The notes under the pieces were generated by a model. The model had not been told where the DNA came from, made no database searches, and saw nothing but the letters and a program-made list of their open reading frames with translations. Shown here piece after piece: positions 8,883-18,758 of a stretch of DNA of 64,000 bases. Position 1 is the stretch's first letter. Every line of letters starts with the position of its first letter. The position numbers and the translations under genes were made by a program. The stretch is from CAYSRM01 sp964475205 (lineage in GTDB: Bacteria > Verrucomicrobiota > Kiritimatiellia > UBA8416 > CAYSRM01). The stretch spans positions 18,482 through 82,481 of the forward strand of contig CAYYVQ010000006.1 in NCBI GenBank assembly GCA_964475205.1, read 5' to 3'.

Positions 8883-11495
8883 TCACGATGGCTTCTCATG
8901 AACCTTAATCTCTTTGTTTTCGACCGCGACCTCGACCCTGGAATCTTCTTCAATCTCGCCTGCAACGATCTTGCGGGCAATCGGCGTCTCGACTTCCCGC
9001 TGGATCAGTCTCTTCAACGGTCTCGCTCCATAGACCGGATCATATCCACGCTCGGCTATCAGCTCCTCGGCCTCATCACTCAATTCCAGAGAAATACGCC
9101 GTTCACTCAAACGGACGGAAAGTTCGGCAACCTGCAACTCCACTATCCGCTTGATCTCATCCCGGGTCAGCGGCTTGAACAGCACAGTATCGTCAACTCG
9201 GTTCATGAACTCGGGACGGAAATGCGTCCGCAATTCATTCATGATCGTCTTGCGCACTTCATCGCGGATATGCCCCTGTTCGTCTATCCCCTCCAGGAGA
9301 TGCGGCGAGCCGATATTGCTGGTCATTATCACAATCGTATTCTTGAAATTGATCGTCCTGCCATGAGAATCGGTAAGACGTCCGTCCTCAAGAATCTGCA
9401 ACAGAATATTGAAAACATCGTGATGAGCCTTCTCAATCTCGTCGAGCAGAATAACACTATACGGTTTTCTCCTGACAGCCTCCGTCAACTGTCCGCCTTC
9501 TTCGTAGCCGACATACCCGGGAGGGGCTCCGACAAGCCTGGATACAGTGTGCTTCTCCATGTACTCGCTCATGTCAATCCTCACCATATTCTCCTCGGTG
9601 TCAAACAGCGACTCGGCCAATGATTTCGCCAGCTCGGTTTTCCCGACGCCGGTCGGCCCCAGGAACAGGAAAGATCCTATCGGACGCGCAGGATTCTTTA
9701 TCCCCGCCCTTGCCCTGATCACCGCGTCCGCCACTGCCTGGACCGCCTCATCCTGGCCCACTACTCGTTCATGCAAAACTGAATCCAGTTTCATCAGCTT
9801 CTCTCGCTCCCCTTCAAGCAGACGTGTAAGCGGTATCCCGCTCCAGCGCGACACTACAGAGGCTATCTCCTCTTCTGTAACTTCCTCGCGCAGCAATGTC
9901 TCGCTGCCTTCTTCTCCTTTCATCTTCTCCTCTTCCAGGCGGAGCTTCTGCTCAAGCTCGGGAATAATCCCGTGCCTTAGTTTCGCGACCCTGTCCAGAT
10001 CGTACTGGCGTTCGGCCTCCTCGCTGTCGTGCCTTGCCTTCTCAAGTTGCTCGCGCAACTCTCTGACTTGCCCGATGGCCTTCTTTTCGTTTTCCCACTG
10101 TGAGCGCATTCTATCAGCCTCGGCCTTAAGGTCGGCCAGCTCCCGGCGAAGAGATTTCAAGCGCTCCTTGCTGGCCTTGTCTTTTTCTTTTTTAAGAGCA
10201 GTTTCCTCAATTTCCATGCGCATGACCTTGCGGGTTATCTCGTCAAGCTCTGCGGGCATGGAGTCTATTTCGGTCCTGATTGACGCGCAAGCCTCATCCA
10301 TCAGGTCAATAGCCTTGTCCGGAAGAAAACGGTCGCTTATGTAACGATCCGAAAGCACGGCGGAGGAAACCAGCGCAGCATCCTGGATGCGCACACCGTG
10401 ATGAACTTCAAATCGTTCCTTCAATCCTCGAAGAATGGAAATAGTGTCTTCCACGGACGGAGCGTCAATCAACACAGGCTGAAAACGCCGCTCAAGGGCG
10501 GCGTCTTTTTCTATGTGCTTGCGATACTCGTCCAGAGTTGTGGCGCCGATACAATGCAACTCGCCCCGCGCCAGCATGGGCTTGAGCATGTTGCCTGCAT
10601 CCGAAGAGCCCTCTGTCTTCCCTGCGCCCACAATCGTATGGACTTCGTCTATAAAAAGTATTATGCGTCCTTCAGATTCCTTGATCTCGGTCAGAACGGC
10701 CTTCAGCCTCTCCTCGAACTCGCCCCGATATTTCGCGCCCGCCATCAGCGAGGTCATATCCAACGCAAAAATTGTGCGGTCCTTGAGTCCCTCAGGAATA
10801 TCTCCGCGAACTATACGGTGAGCCAGGCCCTCCACAATCGCAGTTTTACCCACACCGGGATCGCCAATTAGAACCGGATTATTCTTCGTCTTTCTGGATA
10901 GAATCCGAATTACACTCCTGATCTCGCCGTCGCGTCCGATTATAGGATCAAGCTTCCCCTCGCGCGCAAGAGCCACAAGATCTACCCCGTATTTCTCAAG
11001 CGCCTCATACTGACCCTCCGGATTGCTGCTGGTAACACGCTGGTTGCCCCTTACTTTCTGCAACTCTCTCAGCAGACTGTTGCGGTCTATGCCCTCTTCT
11101 GCAAGAGATCTTCCCGAAAAAGCGTCCCTTCCTTCATCCACCAGGGCAAGAAGCAGATGCTCAACAGATATGTACTCATCTTTCAGCCGCCCTGCTTCGT
11201 CGCCGGCCTTTACCAGCAACTGATTAAAACGCTGCGTTACATATACCTTCCCGGCCTCCGCGCCGCCCCCGCTGACCTTCGGCCTGCGGTCAAGTTCCTT
11301 GTCCAACTTGTCCCTGAGCCCGGCAGGATCCCCTCCAAGCCTTTCAATAAGACTCGGGACCAGCCCCCTCTCCTGTTCAAGCAAAGCCAGAAACAGATGC
11401 TCCCCGTCAATTTCCTGGTGCCCGTACCTTACGGTCTTGACATGCGCCGCCTGAACGGCTTCCTGCGCTTTTTCTGTAAGTCTGTTCGTATCCAT
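8883..11495 (-). CDS. clpB: ATP-dependent disaggregase ClpB
   Basis: Hsp100 chaperone of about 870 residues that resolves protein aggregates together with DnaK. In order: two Clp_N repeats (1-150), AAA1 with Walker A GDPGVGKT (about 211-218), the long coiled-coil M domain (about 400-530), AAA2 with Walker A GPTGVGKT (about 610), and the C-terminal small domain with GARPLKR. Length matches ClpB rather than ClpA or ClpC. I chose the ATG at 11495, 11 bases after GGTGG. A GTG five codons earlier is open but poorly spaced. Heat-shock control is expected, but I saw no CIRCE element upstream. Confidence 0.95.
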   Translation of the reverse strand: MDTNRLTEKAQEAVQAAHVKTVRYGHQEIDGEHLFLALLEQERGLVPSLIERLGGDPAGLRDKLDKELDRRPKVSGGGAEAGKVYVTQRFNQLLVKAGDEAGRLKDEYISVEHLLLALVDEGRDAFSGRSLAEEGIDRNSLLRELQKVRGNQRVTSSNPEGQYEALEKYGVDLVALAREGKLDPIIGRDGEIRSVIRILSRKTKNNPVLIGDPGVGKTAIVEGLAHRIVRGDIPEGLKDRTIFALDMTSLMAGAKYRGEFEERLKAVLTEIKESEGRIILFIDEVHTIVGAGKTEGSSDAGNMLKPMLARGELHCIGATTLDEYRKHIEKDAALERRFQPVLIDAPSVEDTISILRGLKERFEVHHGVRIQDAALVSSAVLSDRYISDRFLPDKAIDLMDEACASIRTEIDSMPAELDEITRKVMRMEIEETALKKEKDKASKERLKSLRRELADLKAEADRMRSQWENEKKAIGQVRELREQLEKARHDSEEAERQYDLDRVAKLRHGIIPELEQKLRLEEEKMKGEEGSETLLREEVTEEEIASVVSRWSGIPLTRLLEGEREKLMKLDSVLHERVVGQDEAVQAVADAVIRARAGIKNPARPIGSFLFLGPTGVGKTELAKSLAESLFDTEENMVRIDMSEYMEKHTVSRLVGAPPGYVGYEEGGQLTEAVRRKPYSVILLDEIEKAHHDVFNILLQILEDGRLTDSHGRTINFKNTIVIMTSNIGSPHLLEGIDEQGHIRDEVRKTIMNELRTHFRPEFMNRVDDTVLFKPLTRDEIKRIVELQVAELSVRLSERRISLELSDEAEELIAERGYDPVYGARPLKRLIQREVETPIARKIVAGEIEEDSRVEVAVENKEIKVHEKPS

Positions 11496-11629
11496 TTTAT
11501 TCTTTTCCACCTTTCAAATTGCTCATTTAACTTATTAAGTGACAGCAAAGTCCGTGCCAGCTCCGTTTAATGCCGGGCATACCCGCCTCAACATTACACA
11601 ACAACCACTTAGCCACTACGGCCTCCGGC

Positions 11630-11657
11630 TTGACTGTGCCATAATGGCACTCATAAT
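11630..11657 (+). promoter_or_regulatory. Promoter-like site with palindromic spacer
   Basis: TTGACT (11630-11635) and CATAAT (11652-11657) are 16 bp apart. The spacer is almost wholly filled by the perfect palindrome GTGCCATAATGGCAC (11636-11650), the classical position for a repressor operator. The next good gene on this strand starts about 400 bp away at 12053, so the regulated product is unclear. It may be a small RNA or the ABC/Bat operon. Confidence 0.4.
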
Positions 11658-11933
11658 TTTCCCGGCATACACCTTAAGTGTCATTATGTCGCTGTGCTAT
11701 GCCTATTGCATCGGAGCCCCGGTCTTTGATGAGTGCGCAAAATCCAGACTTCAAAGGTTTTATGCGTATATGTCTTACAGGAGGCGGAAGGTTGGCACAG
11801 CGCTTGCTGATCATCATTCATGCAAGGAGCGATTAATACACTTTCGCCACGTTGGCGAGCCGCCCAAGTTGCTCGACTCACGTCTCTGGAGCAAAACATT
11901 GCGCCGGAGTGATCTATCAATAGACTCGCAGGG

Positions 11934-11955
11934 TTGATGAATAGATCAGACTAAA
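11934..11955 (+). repeat. Dispersed repeat end (TGATGAATAGATCAG)
   Basis: GTTGATGAATAGATCAGACTAA matches the right end of the elements at 48687-48872 and 59132-59317 with a single substitution (AGAC for AGGC). I did not find a clear opposite end nearby. The element may be truncated or diverged, or its left part may lie within the spacer after clpB. Confidence 0.6.
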
Positions 11956-12052
11956 AGATTTCAGATTTCATTCTTGAAGTGACGCAAATTTTTTATGAAA
12001 ATTACGACTTTATTTGGGCTGTAAATACAGATGGATTTGCTTGGAGGGCAAT

Positions 12053-12784
12053 ATGCTTGAAGCAAAAGGTTTATACAAGTCTTTCGGGAGCATCGACGCG
12101 GTAAAGAACGTTTCACTCAAGGTGGAAAAAGGCGAGGTGCTCGGGTTCCTCGGACCCAACGGAGCAGGGAAAACAACCACTATGCGGATGATCACGGGGT
12201 TTCTCCCGCCTACTGCCGGAACCGCTACAGTCTGCGGTTTTGACGTGGGGAAAAACCCGGTCGAAGTAAAAAAGCGTCTTGGATACCTTCCTGAAAATGC
12301 TCCGGCTTACGATTCAATGACAGTTTCCGGGTTCCTGAAATTTATGGCAGAAGCTCGCGGATACAGTGGAGATGAAAAAGATAAGCGCATCGAGGAATCA
12401 ATAGAGAAGTGTTATCTCCAGGAGGTGAGGTATCAGACAATTGACACCCTTTCCAAGGGCTATGGTCAACGCGCATGTCTTGCCCAGGCAATATTACACA
12501 ACCCGCCGGTGTTGATTCTGGATGAACCCACAGCCGGCCTGGACCCGAACCAGAAGCACGTTGTGCGGCAGATGATAAACGAAATGGCTTCTGATAAGGC
12601 CATCATCATTTCCACTCATATCCTGGAAGAAGTAGAAGCCGTTTGTAAACGGGCCATAATCATAAGCCGCGGCTCAATAGTAGCGGACGCCACCCCGGAA
12701 GAACTGAAGGCCAGAACTCCCTCGGGAAGACTCGACGAGGTATTTCGCAAATTGACCATGGAGGAGGAACAGATTCATGCATAG
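12053..12784 (+). CDS. GldA-type ABC transporter ATPase
   Basis: ATP-binding subunit of 243 residues. Walker A is GPNGAGKTT (about 36-44), the ABC signature is degenerate (LSKGYGQRACLAQ, about 135-147) and Walker B is VLILDEPTAGLDP. GGAGGG lies just upstream of the ATG at 12053. The next gene overlaps by 8 bp and encodes the cognate ABC-2 permease. Then follow a GldG-like and a DUF4340 protein, the set called Gld-type. In Bacteroidota GldAFG supports gliding. In other phyla the same set is common without gliding and its cargo is unknown. No other gliding genes are visible, so export of an unknown substrate is the safer reading. Confidence 0.88.
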   Translation: MLEAKGLYKSFGSIDAVKNVSLKVEKGEVLGFLGPNGAGKTTTMRMITGFLPPTAGTATVCGFDVGKNPVEVKKRLGYLPENAPAYDSMTVSGFLKFMAEARGYSGDEKDKRIEESIEKCYLQEVRYQTIDTLSKGYGQRACLAQAILHNPPVLILDEPTAGLDPNQKHVVRQMINEMASDKAIIISTHILEEVEAVCKRAIIISRGSIVADATPEELKARTPSGRLDEVFRKLTMEEEQIHA

Positions 12785-13523
12785 CATCAGAAATTGCGCT
12801 ATTGTTTTCAAACGGGAGCTGAAGTCTTATTTTGAATCTCCGGTCGCCTACGTTTTTCTTGTTGCCTTTCTGATGCTTGTCTCTTTTCTGACGTTCTCGG
12901 TAACCCGCTACTATGAAAGGATGAGCGCCGACCTGACGCCGTTCTTTACATGGCACCCGTGGGTCTACCTCCTGCTGGTGCCTGCTGCAACAATGTCAAC
13001 ATGGGCAGAAGAAAGAAAATCCGGCACCATTGAACTTCTGCTTACTCTGCCGGTGACCATGACTCAGGCAATTCTAGGGAAATTCTTCGCGGCGTGGGCT
13101 TTCATCGGTTTAGGACTGGCGCTGACCTTCCCGGTTGTGATAACCACCGCTTTCCTGGGAAACCCTGATATCGGCGTGGTGATTGCAGGCTACCTGGGAT
13201 CTTTTCTCCTGGCAGGAGCCTACGTATCCATCGGCATTCTCACATCTTCGATGACCAGGAGCCAGGTCATAGGTTTCGTCATCGCACTGGGCGTAGGACT
13301 GGTTCTGCTTCTTGCAGGATGGGAACCCATTCTCGGCTTCTTCCGTGATGCCGGCGCTCCGAACTGGATAGTGGAGGGTGTGGGATCCTTAAGCTTTATG
13401 CCGCATTTTGAATCTCTGCGGCGCGGAGTAATCGACCTGAGAGACGTTGTCTACTACATAAGCGTCATGTTCTTTATGATTTTTTTAACGCACATGGTGC
13501 TGGAAAACCGCAAGTCGGCTTGA
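12777..13523 (+). CDS. GldF-type ABC-2 permease
   Basis: Integral membrane protein of 248 residues with six predicted helices (about 28-48, 62-82, 105-130, 140-165, 172-195 and 225-243), typical of the ABC-2 family. A cytoplasmic loop WAEERKSGTIELLLTLPV near residues 77-94 is the coupling-helix signature of GldF/NosY-like permeases. Translation is coupled to the ATPase gene by an 8-bp overlap. It presumably forms the channel powered by the 12053 ATPase, with the GldG-like protein at 13564 as accessory partner. Confidence 0.87.
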   Translation: MHSIRNCAIVFKRELKSYFESPVAYVFLVAFLMLVSFLTFSVTRYYERMSADLTPFFTWHPWVYLLLVPAATMSTWAEERKSGTIELLLTLPVTMTQAILGKFFAAWAFIGLGLALTFPVVITTAFLGNPDIGVVIAGYLGSFLLAGAYVSIGILTSSMTRSQVIGFVIALGVGLVLLLAGWEPILGFFRDAGAPNWIVEGVGSLSFMPHFESLRRGVIDLRDVVYYISVMFFMIFLTHMVLENRKSA

Positions 13524-13563
13524 AGCATGAAACTGAAAAGCAATTTGAAATAAGGGTTACAAT

Positions 13564-15483
13564 ATGAAACAGCAAAAAACATTCCTGAAAGCCAGCAGCA
13601 GCGCCGTGGGCGCGCTTGCGGCGCTGGCCATCATTGTCGCCGTCAACAGTCTCCTTGGCAACTTCCGCGCAAGGCTGGACCTTACCGAAAACAAACTCTA
13701 TACGTTGTCGGACGGAACCAGACGGATTCTGGATGAACTTGACTCCAGGATCTCTCTTAAATTCTTTTTCAATCGCACAAATCCGGACGTGCCGATTATG
13801 ATAAAAAACTATGCCGGCCACGTGGAAGATCTGCTCAGGGAATACGAAGTGGTCTCAGGAGGAAAGATCAAAGTAGACATGTATAACCCGGAACCGGATT
13901 CGGACGACGAGGAATGGGCGAGAAATTACGGGCTTCATCCTCAACAGATGGAAATTTTCGGATCTCCAGTCTACCTCGGCGTCGCCGCAATTTCAGGCGG
14001 AGAAGAACAGGTTATACCTGCCCTTAATCCGGCAGAGGAAGAACTCCTTGAATATCAAATAAGCAGGCTGATCCACCGCGTCAGCAAACCTAAGCGCCCT
14101 GTTATCGGAGTGCTCAGCTCCCTGCCGGCGCTGGGCCAGGATATACCGCCGCAGGTAGCCACGCAAATGCAACAACAGCCCCAGGAAAAATGGGTAACCT
14201 TCAAGGACATCGAATCTGACTATGAGCTGGCCAAAATAGATACGGACACTGACGAAATACCGGAAGATATAAAAACACTGGTTCTAGTCCATCCCAAACA
14301 ACTCCCTGACGAAACACTTTACGCCATCGATCAGTTCCTTCTTCGCGGCGGCAGGCTTATGGTCTTTGTCGATCCGCTCAGCGAAACCGACGCCGGGACG
14401 TCCCGGTCCCGCAACCCGATGGGAATGGGCTCGGACAATTCATCAAACCTGGAAAAACTTTTCTCCGCATGGGGAATAACCTTCTCCTCCGGCAAAGTTG
14501 TAGCCGATCCAAGATTGTTCACCAGGGTCCAGAGGGCCGGCGGGGTGGAAGACAGCCTCGTGTGGCTTTCGCTGAGAGAACCCAACCTCAACAGCGGGGA
14601 GGTGATTACATCCCAACTTGACATGCTGGTTCTGCCGTCCGCCGGATACTTCGAAGTGACGGACAAAAAAGAAGGACTGGAGATCACATCACTTATGACT
14701 TCATCCGAAGACGCCGGCGTAGTAAGTCCGCAGGCCGCGCAGATGGGCGCCGAAATGATACGCAATGACTTCGAACGCAAGGGTTCAGCTCTTGATCTGG
14801 CAATCAGGATCAACGGAACATTCTCAACAGCATTTCCCGATGGCCCGCCCTCGCCCGAAGACGACGGCCAACAGGACAATGAACAACCCGAGGAAGAGAA
14901 CAATCCAGACAAGGAAGCCGCCGGAATCCAGAAAGGAGAGAGCACGGTAATACTGGCGGGCGATGTGGATATGCTCTACGACCCCTTCTGTGTCCAGGAA
15001 ACCCCCTTCGGCGGATACCAGCTTATCAACGACAATCTGCACTTTTTCGCCAATACCGCAGACCTCATGGCAGGCAGCCCTGCGCTCATAAACATCCGCT
15101 CCCGAGGCAAGTTTGAACGCCCCTTCACCAGGGTGCTGAAACTGGAAGCCAGGGCCAGGGGAGAATGGCAGGACAAGGAGGAATACCTCCAACAGCAGCT
15201 TCAGAAAACCCGCGAGCAACTCCGCGACCTGAGAACCACTGCGGAATCGGAAAATATCATACTCAACGAGAAACAACAAAAGGCCATAGAAAGATTCCGC
15301 AACGAGGAACAGAAAATCCAGGAAGAGCTCAGAGAAGTAAGGAAAAACCTGCGCAGAGACATTGAACAGCTTGGAATAAAGATTAAAATTATAAACATCG
15401 GGCTCATGCCTTTAATAGTAGCTCTTTCAGGAATAGCTTTTGCGCTGTACCGGAAACAGAAAAGAAAAAGATTCGCAGGCTGA
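13564..15483 (+). CDS. GldG-family ABC transporter accessory protein
   Basis: Protein of 639 residues anchored by an N-terminal helix (about 14-34) and a C-terminal helix (about 612-630). The large periplasmic part between them is of the ABC-type 'uncharacterised transport system' (GldG) family. Near residue 430-460 is an acidic Glu/Asp/Gln/Pro-rich linker, and 535-610 is a charged coiled coil before the last helix. The start has a short AGGG site a few bases upstream. In Gld systems the protein associates with the GldF permease. It sits 40 bp after the permease gene and 23 bp before the DUF4340 gene, so one operon is likely. Confidence 0.82.
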   Translation: MKQQKTFLKASSSAVGALAALAIIVAVNSLLGNFRARLDLTENKLYTLSDGTRRILDELDSRISLKFFFNRTNPDVPIMIKNYAGHVEDLLREYEVVSGGKIKVDMYNPEPDSDDEEWARNYGLHPQQMEIFGSPVYLGVAAISGGEEQVIPALNPAEEELLEYQISRLIHRVSKPKRPVIGVLSSLPALGQDIPPQVATQMQQQPQEKWVTFKDIESDYELAKIDTDTDEIPEDIKTLVLVHPKQLPDETLYAIDQFLLRGGRLMVFVDPLSETDAGTSRSRNPMGMGSDNSSNLEKLFSAWGITFSSGKVVADPRLFTRVQRAGGVEDSLVWLSLREPNLNSGEVITSQLDMLVLPSAGYFEVTDKKEGLEITSLMTSSEDAGVVSPQAAQMGAEMIRNDFERKGSALDLAIRINGTFSTAFPDGPPSPEDDGQQDNEQPEEENNPDKEAAGIQKGESTVILAGDVDMLYDPFCVQETPFGGYQLINDNLHFFANTADLMAGSPALINIRSRGKFERPFTRVLKLEARARGEWQDKEEYLQQQLQKTREQLRDLRTTAESENIILNEKQQKAIERFRNEEQKIQEELREVRKNLRRDIEQLGIKIKIINIGLMPLIVALSGIAFALYRKQKRKRFAG

Positions 15484-15505
15484 TCCTGTTACGGGAGGAA
15501 AATCT

Positions 15506-16678
15506 ATGAAGACCAGAAATGCATTGATTCTTGTTGCCGCCGCAGTGATCCTATCAGCGCTGGCTCTTATCAACTCGTCCAGGCGATCACAATACGCTTC
15601 GCCCGAAGAGGGCAGAAAAGTTCTGCCCGGCCTGCCCGTCAATGACATCACCGCAATTGTGATAACCGACGGCAGCAACACATCTGAGATTGCGAGAGCA
15701 GAAGACAGGTGGGTGGCTTCAAACCTGTACAACTATCCGGTGAAATTCAAAAAGGTTAGACAGGCAATCCTGGATCTGTATGAACTCAAGGTGGGACAAA
15801 CTGTCAATGCAGACCAAAGCCAGATGGAAAACATGCGCATCGTGCCGCCGGGAAAGGCAACTGATGATACAGGAACGTTGATAGAACTGTATGCAGGAAA
15901 CACCGGCCCTGCAGCCTCCCTGCTCCTTGGAAGGCAGCGTATGTCTTCAGGAACAGACAGGTTTAACGAGGGCGGATACCCGACAGGTAGATACGTCTCG
16001 CCCGATAAAGGCAAAACCGTGTACCTCGTATCCGAAACACTCAGCAACCTCTCCGCCGAAATCACCGACTGGCTGAACAGCCAGATTGTTCACGTGCCTT
16101 CTTCGGATATAAAGAAAGTTACAGTGAAAAAGCGCGGCGCCGAACCGTTCACCCTGGCAATGGGCGAAGACGATACACTCGAAATGAAGGATCTCGGAGA
16201 GAATCACGAAATGGACACCACTGAGACCTACGATCTTCAAAGCGCCCTGAGTTATTTCCGCTTTGACGACATAGCAGACCCCTCAATGGCCGAAGAAAGC
16301 ATGGGGCTTGATAATCCGTCGGTTTTTACCGTGCTGACAAAAGACGGTATAGTCTACAATGTCACTGTCGGATCAGTCGTAAGCGAAGAAGACCCTTCCC
16401 GCTATATCCGGCTTGAGGCGTCATTGGCCCAAAATGAACAACAGTCCGGCAACGCAAAAGAGAAACCCGAAGATGAATCCTCTGAACCGAACACCGAGGA
16501 GAATCCGGCAGATAAAATCAAAAGCTTGAACCGGCAGACAGAAGGCTGGACCTACATAGTTGCGGAGCACAAGATTGAATCAATGCTGAAAAACCGGGAA
16601 GAACTTATCAAGGCAAAAGAAACGCAGGACGAAGATCAGGATGAAGAGGCTTCGGGACAAGACGGAAAAGGAAGCTGA
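15506..16678 (+). CDS. DUF4340 membrane-anchored protein
   Basis: Protein of 390 residues with an N-terminal signal anchor (about 6-22) and an extracytoplasmic DUF4340 domain. An acidic, Gln/Glu-rich stretch lies near 310-345 and a charged tail ends in DEDQDEE. DUF4340 proteins are regularly the last gene of Gld-type ABC operons, and their function is unknown. The start at 15506 is fixed by GGGAGG seven bases upstream. The frame is open back to 15440, inside the gldG-like gene. A 171-bp gap separates it from moxR, so the Bat genes may have their own promoter. Confidence 0.8.
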   Translation: MKTRNALILVAAAVILSALALINSSRRSQYASPEEGRKVLPGLPVNDITAIVITDGSNTSEIARAEDRWVASNLYNYPVKFKKVRQAILDLYELKVGQTVNADQSQMENMRIVPPGKATDDTGTLIELYAGNTGPAASLLLGRQRMSSGTDRFNEGGYPTGRYVSPDKGKTVYLVSETLSNLSAEITDWLNSQIVHVPSSDIKKVTVKKRGAEPFTLAMGEDDTLEMKDLGENHEMDTTETYDLQSALSYFRFDDIADPSMAEESMGLDNPSVFTVLTKDGIVYNVTVGSVVSEEDPSRYIRLEASLAQNEQQSGNAKEKPEDESSEPNTEENPADKIKSLNRQTEGWTYIVAEHKIESMLKNREELIKAKETQDEDQDEEASGQDGKGS

Positions 16679-16849
16679 ATTCAGGCTCACTTTGTCGATA
16701 CAACCTGTTTTTGAATCACGCCACAGCAGTTCTGTCCCGCGCTTGTCCCCATCTTGCCGGCGGATACTGAAACCTAATCTTACAGGGCTTGCATACGTTT
16801 TAATTTAAAAACAGATGCATTAAAACACCGCTAAGCACAGGAGAAAATC

Positions 16850-17839
16850 ATGGAAAACAACATAGAGAAAACAACGGATATGATAAAAGAGCAGGCGCAG
16901 TCATTTGAGAACCTGCGTACAGAAATGAGCAGAGTCCTTGTTGGACAGGAGAAACTGGTCAGCAGAATGATGATAGCGCTTATCTCCGGGGGACACATAC
17001 TGCTTGAAGGCGTTCCCGGACTGGCTAAAACCACCGCTGTCAAAACGCTCTCCTCGGCCCTCGGCCTTGATTTCAGCAGAATATCATTTACCCCCGACCT
17101 CCTCCCTGCAGACGTCATAGGCACCATGATTTACGATCCGGGCAGCGGGGCCTTCACTCCCAAGAAAGGGCCGGTTTTCACCAACCTGCTCCTTGCCGAC
17201 GAAATTAATAGAGCCCCGGCCAAAGTCCAGTCTGCGCTCCTTGAGTCCATGCAGGAACACCAGGTGACCATAGGAGACAATACATATCACCTTCCGGAAC
17301 CGTTCATGGTAATGGCCACGCAGAACCCGATTGAACAGGAAGGAACATATCCGCTGCCCGAAGCGCAGATCGACCGGTTCATGTTGAAACACCTGGTTGA
17401 ACATCCGTCCAAAGAAGACGAAAAAAGAATAATGGACCGTTTCAGCCGCACGCAGGAAATAGAAATCAAACCGGTCCTTACCGCCGGCGAACTTTCACAG
17501 ATGAGGTTGATACTGGACCAGGTTTACTGCGACGAAAAGGTCGGGGAGTACATCCTGGATATTGTGTTCGCCACCCGCAAGCCGGCGGAATACAAGCTTG
17601 AAAAACTGGCAAACCAGATTGAGTACGGCGCGTCTCCGCGCGCTTCGCTGTTCCTTAACCTGGCTGCAAGGGCTAATGCAATGCTGAACGCCCGCGCATA
17701 TGCCACTCCCCAGGATGTTAAGGAACTCGCCCACGATGTCCTTAGACACCGGATAATCCTGACCTACGAAGCCGAAGCAGAGGATGTTGACAGCGATTCA
17801 GTGATCGAGAATATACTCAACGAAATTCCCGTCCCATGA
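16850..17839 (+). CDS. MoxR-family AAA ATPase
   Basis: Cytoplasmic AAA+ ATPase of 329 residues. Walker A is EGVPGLAKT (about 50-58), the MoxR form with A for the usual G before KT. Walker B is LLADEINRAP, followed by the sensor stretch ATQNPIEQEGTYPLPEAQ and the helical lid. An AGGAG site precedes the ATG. MoxR proteins act as chaperones that insert or activate VWA proteins. Here the partners are the DUF58 and VWA proteins encoded directly downstream. The DUF58 gene starts 17 bp after the stop. Confidence 0.92.
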   Translation: MENNIEKTTDMIKEQAQSFENLRTEMSRVLVGQEKLVSRMMIALISGGHILLEGVPGLAKTTAVKTLSSALGLDFSRISFTPDLLPADVIGTMIYDPGSGAFTPKKGPVFTNLLLADEINRAPAKVQSALLESMQEHQVTIGDNTYHLPEPFMVMATQNPIEQEGTYPLPEAQIDRFMLKHLVEHPSKEDEKRIMDRFSRTQEIEIKPVLTAGELSQMRLILDQVYCDEKVGEYILDIVFATRKPAEYKLEKLANQIEYGASPRASLFLNLAARANAMLNARAYATPQDVKELAHDVLRHRIILTYEAEAEDVDSDSVIENILNEIPVP

Positions 17840-17855
17840 CAGGAGACCGCAACCA

Positions 17856-18746
17856 ATGGCGATAGATACCGCAGAACTGATGAGGCAGGTCCGCAGGATC
17901 CGGGTAGTGACCAACCGCCAGGTTGATGAGTTCCTCTCCGGCGAATACCATTCGGTTTTCAAAGGACAGGGTATCGAATTTGACGAGGTCCGCGAATATG
18001 TCAGCGGCGACGACGTGAGGTCAATCGACTGGAACGTAACAGCCCGCATGGGATACCCGTTCATCAAACGCTTCTGCGAAGAACGAGAATTGACAATAAT
18101 CTTTATGGTCGACGTCTCAGGGTCGCAGTGTTTCGGTTCAAAGCTGAAATCAAAGATCGAAGCGGCAGCAGAATTGACATGCCTTCTTGCGCTTTCCGCT
18201 ATCAAGAACCAGGACAAAGTAGGACTCGTTCTCTTCAGCGACAGAATCGACAAATTCATCCCGCCAAGAAAAGGGCGCAAGGCGGCAATGCGTTTGGTGC
18301 GGGAAGTTCTGGCCACGGAGGTTACAACCCATCAGACAGACATCAGCGTGGCTTTCCGATTCCTGAACAAGGTACAAAAGCGCAAAGCTGTAGTATTCCT
18401 GATCTCGGATTTCATGGATTCAGGTTACGGCAAACAACTCCGAATCGTATCGCGGAAACACGACCTGATATGTTGCTCCATAACGGACCCCAGGGAATTG
18501 GCAATGGTTGACGCCGGGCTCATTGAGGTGGAGGACCCTGAAACAGGAGAGCTTTGCGTCATAGATACCGCTTCCCGGGCATTCAGAGAATCATACTGCC
18601 TGGCGGCGGAAAACCACCGCAAGGCGCTCGCAGGCCTATTCGCAAAAACACGCGTAGACACAATTTCACTGTCAACGGACCGACCCTTTGTCGAAGATGT
18701 CAGGAAACTGTTCAAAAAAAGACAGGCAAGAGCAGCGGGCAGGTAA
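17856..18746 (+). CDS. DUF58 domain protein
   Basis: Protein of 296 residues of the DUF58 family, a VWA-like fold. The family motif RSIDWNVTARMG (about 52-63) is followed by FMVDVSGS, a MIDAS-like D-x-S-x-S. No transmembrane segment is evident, so it is probably a cytosolic or peripheral partner of MoxR. It follows moxR in the order usual for Bat operons. Spacing is 17 bp before and 12 bp after. Confidence 0.88.
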   Translation: MAIDTAELMRQVRRIRVVTNRQVDEFLSGEYHSVFKGQGIEFDEVREYVSGDDVRSIDWNVTARMGYPFIKRFCEERELTIIFMVDVSGSQCFGSKLKSKIEAAAELTCLLALSAIKNQDKVGLVLFSDRIDKFIPPRKGRKAAMRLVREVLATEVTTHQTDISVAFRFLNKVQKRKAVVFLISDFMDSGYGKQLRIVSRKHDLICCSITDPRELAMVDAGLIEVEDPETGELCVIDTASRAFRESYCLAAENHRKALAGLFAKTRVDTISLSTDRPFVEDVRKLFKKRQARAAGR

Positions 18747-18758
18747 GGCGCCAATATC

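Larger units (their letters stand above)
11496..12052. other. 557-bp spacer between clpB and ABC operon
   Basis: Divergent spacer without a convincing gene. It holds a palindromic promoter-like site at 11630-11657 and ends with a dispersed repeat end at 11934-11955. A 132-codon plus-strand frame (11539-11937) and a 78-codon minus-strand frame have atypical composition and no recognisable motif. I treat them as chance frames or as decayed sequence. Confidence 0.6.

Noticed and set aside
9547..10344. A 265-codon frame on the plus strand inside clpB
   Set aside because: Serine-rich antisense frame of a strongly conserved gene. ClpB fully explains the DNA.
11539..11937. A 132-codon plus-strand frame and an opposing 78-codon frame
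   Set aside because: No ribosome site, odd composition, no family motif, and it contains a palindromic promoter-like site. I judged it spacer.
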